DNA from: CAYRHS01 sp964424125
GTDB lineage: Bacteria > Actinomycetota > Acidimicrobiia > IMCC26256 > JAOSJL01
Assembly: GCA_964424125.1 (NCBI GenBank)
Contig: CAYRHS010000168.1
Location: forward strand, 1-6,590
Direction of reading: 5' to 3'
Length of the DNA stretch: 6,590 nt
In this document: in pieces, positions 1-4,362 of the stretch
Layout of the letters: each line of letters starts with the position of its first letter
Position numbering within the stretch: position 1 is the stretch's first letter
Notes under the pieces: model-generated
Told to the model about the DNA's origin: nothing
Databases searched by the model: none
Seen by the model: the letters and a program-made list of their open reading frames with translations, nothing else
Position numbers and translations under genes: made by a program

Positions 1-1144
1 GTCCGACCCGCTGGAGGAACGCCGCGAGGCTGCGGGGCGAGCCGATCTGACAAACGAGCTCCACCGGGCCGATGTCGATGCCGAGCTCGAGCGACGCAGT
101 CGCGACGAGTGCTCGAAGATCACCGGCGCGCAGACGCGCCTCCACGCGTGCCCGGCGGTCCTTCGACAGGCTCCCATGATGTGCCGCGACCTGTTCGTCA
201 CCGAGGCGTTCTGCGAGGAGGTGGGCAATGCGCTCGGCCATGCGACGCGTGTTCACGAACACGAGCGTCGTACGGTGTCCTTCGACGTGCGCCGCGATGC
301 GATCGAGGATCTCGCCCAGCTGCTCGGCCGCAGCCACTGCCTCCAGCTCACCCTCCGGCAGCTCGATCGCGAGGTCGAGCTCGCGCCGGTGCCCCTCGTC
401 GACGATGGTGCACCGGGGCGAGCCGTCCCGGTGCGAGCGTTCCGGGCCGGCCCCGACGAGCAGCCGCGCGACCGTGTCGATGGGGCGCTGCGTCGCGGAG
501 AGGCCGACGCGAGCCGGGCGCGTGGAGTTCAGGTGCTCCAGCCGCTCCAGCGTGACCGCGAGGTGCGAGCCCCGCTTGTCGCGCGCCGCGGCGTGGATCT
601 CGTCGATCACGACGGTCTCGACCGATCGCAGCGTCGCCCGACTTCGTTCCGCGGTGACGAGGAGATAGAGCGACTCCGGCGTCGTGACGAGGATCGTGGG
701 CGGCCGCTTCACCATCGCGGCGCGCTCCGACGAGGTCGTGTCGCCGGTGCGCACCGCCACCGTGATCGGGGTGGGCTCGAATCCCAGCTCGCGAGCCAAC
801 GCGGCGATCTCGGCCAGTGGCTCGTCGAGGTTCTGGTGGATGTCGACCGCGAGCGCTTTCAGGGGTGAGACGTAGACGATGCGCGTCCCTGCGCCGACGG
901 GCTCACCGGCCTCGTGCGCCCGGTACAGCCGATCGATGCAGACCAGGAACGCGGCCAGCGTCTTGCCGCTCCCGGTCGGTGCGGCGATGAGCGTGTCCGT
1001 TCCCGTGGCGATGGCAGGCCACCCACGCGCCTGCGCCGGCGTCGGGCCCTCGGGGAACCGGCGCTCGAACCAGGCGCGCACCACCGGGTGCCCGATGCCG
1101 AGGGACTCGAGATCGACAGGCGTCGTTGCGACGGCAGGAGGCAC
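1..1144 (-). CDS. lhr: Lhr-family ATP-dependent helicase, N-terminal part (3' end outside window)
   Basis: The N-terminal 381 residues of a large superfamily 2 DNA/RNA helicase are visible; the frame stays open to the window edge. Lhr proteins are ATP-driven 3'-5' translocases linked to DNA repair and usually run to about 1,300-1,600 residues, so roughly three quarters are missing. Motifs appear in canonical order: Q-motif region PTPAQ (34-38), Walker A APTGSGKT (55-62), Ia SPLKALAVD (93-101), TTPESL (154-159), DEIH box (181-184), SAT (216-218), FVNTR (296-300), ATASLELGIDIG (348-359, the Lhr-like motif V) and QRVG at the edge (378-381, motif VI). The start is GTG at 1144, chosen because Lhr proteins begin shortly before the WF-x-PTxAQ region and GGAAG lies just upstream; no in-frame ATG exists. 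It lies downstream of, and collinear with, the Rpf-like gene, separated by hairpins, so it is probably transcribed independently. The family call is firm; the exact start is less so. Confidence 0.9.
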   Translation of the reverse strand, partial: MPPAVATTPVDLESLGIGHPVVRAWFERRFPEGPTPAQARGWPAIATGTDTLIAAPTGSGKTLAAFLVCIDRLYRAHEAGEPVGAGTRIVYVSPLKALAVDIHQNLDEPLAEIAALARELGFEPTPITVAVRTGDTTSSERAAMVKRPPTILVTTPESLYLLVTAERSRATLRSVETVVIDEIHAAARDKRGSHLAVTLERLEHLNSTRPARVGLSATQRPIDTVARLLVGAGPERSHRDGSPRCTIVDEGHRRELDLAIELPEGELEAVAAAEQLGEILDRIAAHVEGHRTTLVFVNTRRMAERIAHLLAERLGDEQVAAHHGSLSKDRRARVEARLRAGDLRALVATASLELGIDIGPVELVCQIGSPRSLAAFLQRVG

Positions 1145-1179
1145 GTGACTTCCGAGCAGGCGAACACGCGTTCGTGTCG

Positions 1180-1185
1180 AGCCTA
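1180..1185 (-). promoter_or_regulatory. Possible -10 element of the lhr promoter
   Basis: TAGGCT reads on the minus strand within GCTAGGCTC. It would place transcription start near 1173, about 29 nt before the GTG at 1144. The same nonamer GCTAGGCTC occurs on the plus strand at 2155-2163 upstream of the zinc-ribbon gene. No -35 hexamer is recognisable. The prediction rests on a short motif in the right place only. Confidence 0.4.
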
Positions 1186-1201
1186 GCGCCGATCCGCGGC
1201 G

Positions 1202-1260
1202 CGCGTCCCCGCGCGTCGGAGCGGGACGCGACGACCCCCCGCCGAGTCGGCGGGGGGGTC
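1202..1260 (-). terminator. Two adjacent GC-rich hairpins after the Rpf-like gene
   Basis: The first structure met after the Rpf-like stop codon is a long stem, 1233-1244 with 1248-1260, loop AGT, with one bulged G. It pairs a C6 run with a G7 run on top of GCCG/CGGC. The second is a perfect 8-bp stem, CGCGTCCC (1202-1209) with GGGACGCG (1223-1230), loop 13 nt. Position, 29 nt beyond the stop at 1289, fits an intrinsic terminator without a U tract, a type often seen in high-GC actinobacteria. Another G6 run at 1267-1272 could compete for the C6 run. Termination activity is inferred. Confidence 0.55.
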
Positions 1261-1288
1261 GATCGCGGGGGGATGTGCCGCGCAGCGC

Positions 1289-1897
1289 TCAGCAGTTGGC
1301 GTTGGGCCAGTGCCCGATCCCGCCCGAGCCCAGGAGCTGCTGGGCGCGAGCATCCTGCTCCGCGGGCGAGGCGTTGGCCGGGTTCCCGGTCCCACCCACC
1401 GCCTCCCAGGTCGACTGGGAGAACTGGTAGGCGCCGTAGTACCCGTTCCCCGTGTTGGTGGAGTAGCTGCCACCGGACTCGTGGTTCCGGATGCAGGCGA
1501 GGCGACCGCCCCCGCCTCCTCCGCCGGACGAGCTGGATCCGCTCCTGGTGGAGCTGGAGCTGGATGCACGCGAGGTGCGGGCCGCCTGCTCAGCGGCGCG
1601 CGCCGCCGCCTCGGCCTGGAGGGCCGCCTCGGCCTGGAGGTCCTCGGCGTACTTCACCGCCTTCAGGAGGCCGATGGTCTGTACAGCCTGGACGTTGACG
1701 GCCCAGCTGGCCGCGCCCGCGCCCTCGATCTGCTTGGTGAGCAAGCCATCGTGAGCAGCCGTGTCGAGTGCGGCCCCCGGCCGCTCGGTATGGGGAACGC
1801 CGTCGGCGGCGTCGTTGTCGTCGGCCAACGCCAAGCCCGCGCCCGCGGTGCCGAGCACCAGGGCGATGGCGGCGATGATGAGTGTTGCCTTGCGCAT
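1289..1897 (-). CDS. Secreted Rpf-like transglycosylase-domain protein
   Basis: This 202-aa exported protein probably cleaves peptidoglycan glycan strands outside the membrane. Residues 1-25 form a signal peptide: MRK, a hydrophobic core, then an A-L-A cleavage site before DD. A central helical region (about 50-108) rich in Ala, Glu and Gln includes a duplicated LQAEAA unit. A Ser/Gly linker follows (111-131, seven Gly in a row). The C-terminal domain (132-202) is the Rpf/transglycosylase-like fold: CIRNHESGG, with E140 as likely catalytic acid, then NTGNGYYGAYQFSQSTW and an ending HWPNANC. C135 and C202 probably form the disulfide typical of this fold. The ATG at 1897 is preferred over an in-frame GTG at 1954 because AAGGAGG sits five bases upstream and the signal peptide starts there. 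Domain assignment is confident; resuscitation activity is not shown, and it could act as a general cell-wall hydrolase. Confidence 0.9.
   Translation of the reverse strand: MRKATLIIAAIALVLGTAGAGLALADDNDAADGVPHTERPGAALDTAAHDGLLTKQIEGAGAASWAVNVQAVQTIGLLKAVKYAEDLQAEAALQAEAAARAAEQAARTSRASSSSSTRSGSSSSGGGGGGGRLACIRNHESGGSYSTNTGNGYYGAYQFSQSTWEAVGGTGNPANASPAEQDARAQQLLGSGGIGHWPNANC
1605..1640 (-). repeat. Perfect 18-bp tandem duplication in the Rpf-like linker
   Basis: Two identical adjacent 18-bp units (1605-1622 and 1623-1640) encode LQAEAA twice, residues 87-98 of the Rpf-like protein. The length is a multiple of three, so copy changes keep the frame and only alter the helical linker. Identity at every third-codon position suggests a recent duplication or slippage. 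Confidence 0.9.
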
Positions 1898-1902
1898 CTG
1901 CG

Positions 1903-1909
1903 CCTCCTT
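1903..1909 (-). promoter_or_regulatory. Ribosome binding site of the Rpf-like gene
   Basis: AAGGAGG on the minus strand, five bases before ATG 1897, is the strongest Shine-Dalgarno sequence in the window. It fixes the start and directly abuts the 3' arm of a leader helix at 1910-1917. Confidence 0.85.
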
Positions 1910-2031
1910 GTCTCCTCCCCCGACTACACAATCGGGGTGAAAAGGAAGAAGCAACCCTAACGGGCGGCTCCAGAGGAGACGCTAACATCAGCAAGCGGCT
2001 GCGAGAGAAAGTTAGCTTCCAGATACTGGAA
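1910..2031 (-). promoter_or_regulatory. Putative structured leader of the Rpf-like gene
   Basis: In transcript order, 5' to 3', four helices can be drawn. Pa is TTCCAG/CTGGAA with a 3-nt loop (2031-2017). Pb is GCTAAC/GTTAGC (2016-2011 with 1986-1981), enclosing an inner CAGC/GCTG hairpin (2001-1998 with 1992-1989). Pc is GTCTCCTC (1980-1973) with GAGGAGAC (1917-1910). Pd is CCCCGA/TCGGGG (1937-1932 with 1923-1918), 8-nt loop. The helices abut without gaps: 2017/2016, 1981/1980, 1918/1917, and Pc meets the ribosome binding site at 1910/1909. A UUCCUU stretch (1946-1941) could pair with the Shine-Dalgarno sequence in a way that crosses Pc. The fold is hand-drawn. If transcription starts inside the region, Pa and Pb would instead be DNA operators. 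I did not recognise a known riboswitch class. Confidence 0.4.
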
Positions 2032-2115
2032 ATAGGTCCGAGGTTCCACGGCCCCAGAGATGCCCGTCGCGCCGCCGCTTTCTTCCCGTTTCCTGGCAAA
2101 ACGGACTGAGAAACA

Positions 2116-2131
2116 TGTGACCAAGGTCACC
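2116..2131. promoter_or_regulatory. CRP/GlxR-type operator palindrome
   Basis: The site reads TGTGACCAAGGTCACC. It contains the perfect dyad GTGACC-AA-GGTCAC and matches the CRP/GlxR consensus TGTGA-N6-TCACA at nine of the ten specified positions. It lies between divergent genes, centred 226 bp from the Rpf-like start codon and about 45 bp before the predicted transcription start of the rightward gene. In Mycobacterium tuberculosis and Corynebacterium glutamicum, CRP-family regulators are known to control rpf genes, which makes the location notable. Binding is inferred. Confidence 0.6.
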
Positions 2132-2782
2132 GGCTCGGCCGCCTCGCGACGCTGGCTAGGCTCCCCCCTACGGCCGATCCCGGGCCGAGGCCAGGCAACG
2201 TCCCGAGAGGGAGCCCTCGATGTCGCACTCCCGCCGCCTCGCTGCCCCCGCTGCGACGACGAGCTCGTGCTCGGTGCGCAGGGCGAGCTGAACCCGTGGT
2301 CGTGCCGTCACGGTCACGGCCTCGGTTTCACCGTCACCGAGGCTTACGAGCGGCTCCAGGAGGACGAGATCGACCAGCTCTGGCAGCGCGCGCGGGTGGA
2401 GTCGCGGCGCGGGGCAGCCTGCGCGTTCTGCGCGAAACCGATGGCCCTCGTGCACGTCGAAGCCGACCCCGACGAGGTGCGCGAGGGGGAGGAGGGTGAC
2501 CGCGCGACCACGTACGCCGTGGAGCTCGACGTCTGCGTCGAGGACCCGTTCATCTGGTTCGACCCCGACGAGCTGGGCGGAATGCCCCAAGACCTTCCCG
2601 ACCCCGAGCCGACGGCTGCGGAGCTGGCGGCGATCGAGCGGATCCGCGAGCGATTCCTCGCCGGGATGGACGCCGCGTGGGACGATCGCGACGACGCGCT
2701 GAGCGAGCGTCTCTACCGGCGGGTCGCGAGGCATCACGGCCTGCACCGGGCGATGCAGAGGATGGGCGACCCGCTGTTCTGA
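2117..2782 (+). CDS. Degenerate double zinc-ribbon (TFIIB-type-like) protein, start uncertain
   Basis: The function is unknown; the protein looks soluble and metal-binding. Two tandem half-conserved zinc ribbons are visible. The first has CPRC (codons at 2243 and 2252) followed by CRHGH (Cys codon 2303). The second has CAFC (2420 and 2429), then DVCVEDPFIWFDPDEL (Cys codon 2534). The second resembles the TFIIB-type zinc finger ending CxxCxxxWxDxxEL, but its fourth Cys is Asp. An acidic, helical C-terminal tail follows. The start is unresolved. In-frame ATG 2060 and GTG 2117 both lie upstream of the likely promoter, and GTG 2117 is inside the CRP-like site. The only well-placed ribosome binding site (2205-2213) serves ATG 2220, which is out of frame. 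The drawn start is the nearest conventional in-frame codon before the first CxxC; the true N-terminus may be close to 2220. The stop overlaps the next gene by one base (TGATG), implying translational coupling. Confidence 0.7.
   Translation: MTKVTGSAASRRWLGSPLRPIPGRGQATSREGALDVALPPPRCPRCDDELVLGAQGELNPWSCRHGHGLGFTVTEAYERLQEDEIDQLWQRARVESRRGAACAFCAKPMALVHVEADPDEVREGEEGDRATTYAVELDVCVEDPFIWFDPDELGGMPQDLPDPEPTAAELAAIERIRERFLAGMDAAWDDRDDALSERLYRRVARHHGLHRAMQRMGDPLF
2157..2162 (+). promoter_or_regulatory. Possible -10 element for the zinc-ribbon/membrane gene pair
   Basis: TAGGCT lies within GCTAGGCTC, identical over nine bases to the element upstream of lhr. Predicted start is near 2166-2169, so the CRP-like site would sit around -42 to -46, close to a class II activator position. 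This start would exclude the upstream in-frame start codons at 2060 and 2117. Confidence 0.4.
2205..2213 (+). promoter_or_regulatory. Shine-Dalgarno sequence facing an out-of-frame ATG
   Basis: GAGAGGGAG is followed six bases later by ATG at 2220, an ideal initiation arrangement. That ATG reads one frame away from the zinc-ribbon coding frame. One extra base shortly after the ATG would join them, giving a protein of about 187 aa starting just before CPRC. Confidence 0.5.
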
Positions 2783-3462
2783 TGGCCGAACCCGCTGTTC
2801 CGAGCAACCCGAGCGACGAGGCGAGACGGATCCGTGTCGAGCGACGGGTCGAGCTGCTCTCCGCCGTCGTGCTCGCGATCGCGACGGTGCTCACCGCCTG
2901 GTCGGCGTTCGAGGCCAGCAAGTGGGGCGGCGAGATGTCGATCAAGTTCAGCGAGGCGAACGCACGGCGCACGGAGGCCACTCAGGCCTCGACAGCCGGC
3001 GGTCAGCTCGTCCAGGTGGACGTCTCGCTGTTCACCAACTGGCTGAACGCGGTCGCCAGTGAGCAAACCAAGCTCGCCGATTTCTACGAGCTGCGGTTCC
3101 GGGACGAGTTCAAGCCCGCCTTCGACGCCTGGATCGCGAGCGACCCGCTCGCCTTGGACGAGGACGAGGACCCGAACAGCCCCTTCGCGGACGAGTACGA
3201 AGACCTGTACGTGGTCCAGGACCTCGTCGACGCGGAGAGTCTCAGCGCCCAGGCCGACGACGCCTCGACCGCGGCGCGGCAAGCCAACCAGCGTGGCGAC
3301 AACTACACGCTCACCACCGTGTTGTTCGCCTCGGTGCTCTTCTTCGCGGGCATCAGCACCAAGTTCGAGTCGTTGCGGGCGAAGTACCTCACACTGGGCT
3401 TCGGCGTCGTCGTCCTGCTCTCCGGCGCGGGGATCATCGCCACCTTCCCCGTCCTCATCTAG
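2782..3462 (+). CDS. Conserved three-segment membrane protein, unknown function
   Basis: This is a 226-aa inner-membrane protein of a family I cannot name with certainty. A short N-terminal tail rich in Arg/Glu precedes a first membrane segment (about 24-42, ending in TAWSAFEASKWGGEMS). A long hydrophilic region (about 45-172) follows, with a heptad-like helical part at 55-110 and a very acidic stretch at 124-151. Two further membrane segments lie at about 176-192 and 202-224, and the protein ends in the membrane. The W-S-A-F-x-A-S-K-W-x-G motif after the first segment looks like a family signature seen in uncharacterised bacterial proteins; DUF4337-like membership is possible but unverified. 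The start ATG overlaps the zinc-ribbon stop (TGATG), and no separate ribosome binding site is close, so translation is probably coupled. The two products may work together. Confidence 0.85.
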   Translation: MAEPAVPSNPSDEARRIRVERRVELLSAVVLAIATVLTAWSAFEASKWGGEMSIKFSEANARRTEATQASTAGGQLVQVDVSLFTNWLNAVASEQTKLADFYELRFRDEFKPAFDAWIASDPLALDEDEDPNSPFADEYEDLYVVQDLVDAESLSAQADDASTAARQANQRGDNYTLTTVLFASVLFFAGISTKFESLRAKYLTLGFGVVVLLSGAGIIATFPVLI

Positions 3463-3475
3463 CCGTCCCCCGTCA

Positions 3476-4258
3476 TCAGCGGTTCCGCTTGCCGGCAACG
3501 TGCGCCGCGCGACGGACCAGCGATGACGGGAGGCCCTTCAGCGCCGCGGCCATCGTCTTGTTGACGGCCCCGGGAACCACCGCCGCCTTGCCCGCGGCGA
3601 CGGCGTCGAGAGCGAACGCCGCCACCCCGTCCGCGCTCTGGATCGCGAATCCCGGATAATCGCCGAGGTCGTACCCCTGGCTTCCCGGCATCTCCGTGGC
3701 GGTGATCCCGGGACTGACGACCGTTGCGGTCAACCCCTCGTCCCGCAACTCGAGGTGCAACGCCTCCGTGAAGGTGGTGACGAACGACTTGCTGGCCGCG
3801 TACACGGCCGCGCCGGGCGTCGGGATCCGGGAGGCGATCGACGAGACGTTGAGGATCGAGCCGTGCCCACGCGGGGCCATTGCCCGCGCAGCCGCGTGCG
3901 ACAGCCGCACTACGGCGACGACGTTGACCTCCAGCATCTGCTGCTCGGCGTCGAGCGACTGCTCGCGGAACGGGCCGAGCGTCCCCCCGGTCGCGGCGTT
4001 GTTCACCAGGAGGTCGACGGGTGAGGCGGGGTCGGCGACGCGGGCCTCCACCTCCGCCCGTTGGACCGAATCCCCGAGGTCGACGGGAAGCGCCTCGACG
4101 GTCGTCGGACCACCGAGCTCGTCGGCGAGTTGCACGAGACGCTCCCGCCGTCGCGCGACGAGCACGAGGTTCACACCCTCGGAGGCCAAGCGCCGCGCGA
4201 GCGCCTCCCCGATACCGCTCGATGCGCCGGTGACGAGCGCGCGAGTCCAACGCGACAC
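3476..4258 (-). CDS. Short-chain dehydrogenase/reductase (SDR), NADP-type
   Basis: A 260-aa classical SDR, full length for the family, is predicted to be a cytoplasmic oxidoreductase acting on an unknown carbonyl or alcohol. The Rossmann motif TGASSGIG is at residues 10-17. Arginines after the second strand (ARRRER, 35-40), with no acidic residue there, suggest NADP(H). NNA is at 86-88, the structural Asn at N112, and the catalytic set is S140, Y153 and K157 (YAASK). A PG motif (183-184) starts the substrate-binding loop. The basic C-terminus may be peripheral. The start is GTG 4258, supported by AGGAGG five bases upstream. The gene converges with the membrane protein gene, leaving 13 bp, and diverges from the decarboxylase gene. 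Substrate cannot be read from sequence. Confidence 0.93.
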   Translation of the reverse strand: MSRWTRALVTGASSGIGEALARRLASEGVNLVLVARRRERLVQLADELGGPTTVEALPVDLGDSVQRAEVEARVADPASPVDLLVNNAATGGTLGPFREQSLDAEQQMLEVNVVAVVRLSHAAARAMAPRGHGSILNVSSIASRIPTPGAAVYAASKSFVTTFTEALHLELRDEGLTATVVSPGITATEMPGSQGYDLGDYPGFAIQSADGVAAFALDAVAAGKAAVVPGAVNKTMAAALKGLPSSLVRRAAHVAGKRNR

Positions 4259-4263
4259 GGTGG

Positions 4264-4291
4264 CCTCCTCTTCGCGTCGTCGCGGACCCTA
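4264..4291 (-). promoter_or_regulatory. Promoter -10 and ribosome binding site of the SDR gene
   Basis: TAGGGT on the minus strand (4291-4286) would give a start near 4279 and a 20-nt leader. AGGAGG (4269-4264) then lies five bases before the GTG start. No -35 hexamer is recognisable. Confidence 0.5.
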
Positions 4292-4349
4292 TCGGCGGGG
4301 ACCGACGGCGCCACCCACCACGCCGGGTATCCCATCGGGACGAGCGCAC

Positions 4350-4355
4350 TAGCGT
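4350..4355 (+). promoter_or_regulatory. Likely -10 element driving a leaderless mRNA
   Basis: TAGCGT ends seven bases before ATG 4363 with no Shine-Dalgarno sequence between. That is the spacing expected when transcription begins at the start codon itself, a common arrangement in actinobacteria. No -35 hexamer is evident. Confidence 0.5.
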
Positions 4356-4362
4356 CGGCGCG

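Noticed and set aside
1164..1177. Small hairpin ACACG/CGTGT near the predicted lhr transcription start
   Set aside because: A 5-bp stem with a 4-nt loop in GC-rich DNA is weak evidence for an operator; nothing else supports it.
1898..1954. Longer Rpf-like protein starting at GTG 1954
   Set aside because: It would put charged and polar residues before a normal signal peptide and pass over the strong AAGGAGG/ATG start at 1897.
1910..2130. c-di-AMP (ydaO-yuaA) riboswitch upstream of the Rpf-like gene
   Set aside because: The context fits and AGCUAAC occurs, but I could not find the conserved GGGGGA(A/C)CC and GGGGUGAAUC segments at the expected spacing on the minus strand. The plus-strand GGGGTGAAAAGG at 1934-1945 is in the wrong orientation.
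3478..3489. AGCGG-TT-CCGCT as a bidirectional terminator between convergent genes
   Set aside because: The loop is too small for the full stem, it lies within the SDR coding end, and no U tract follows.
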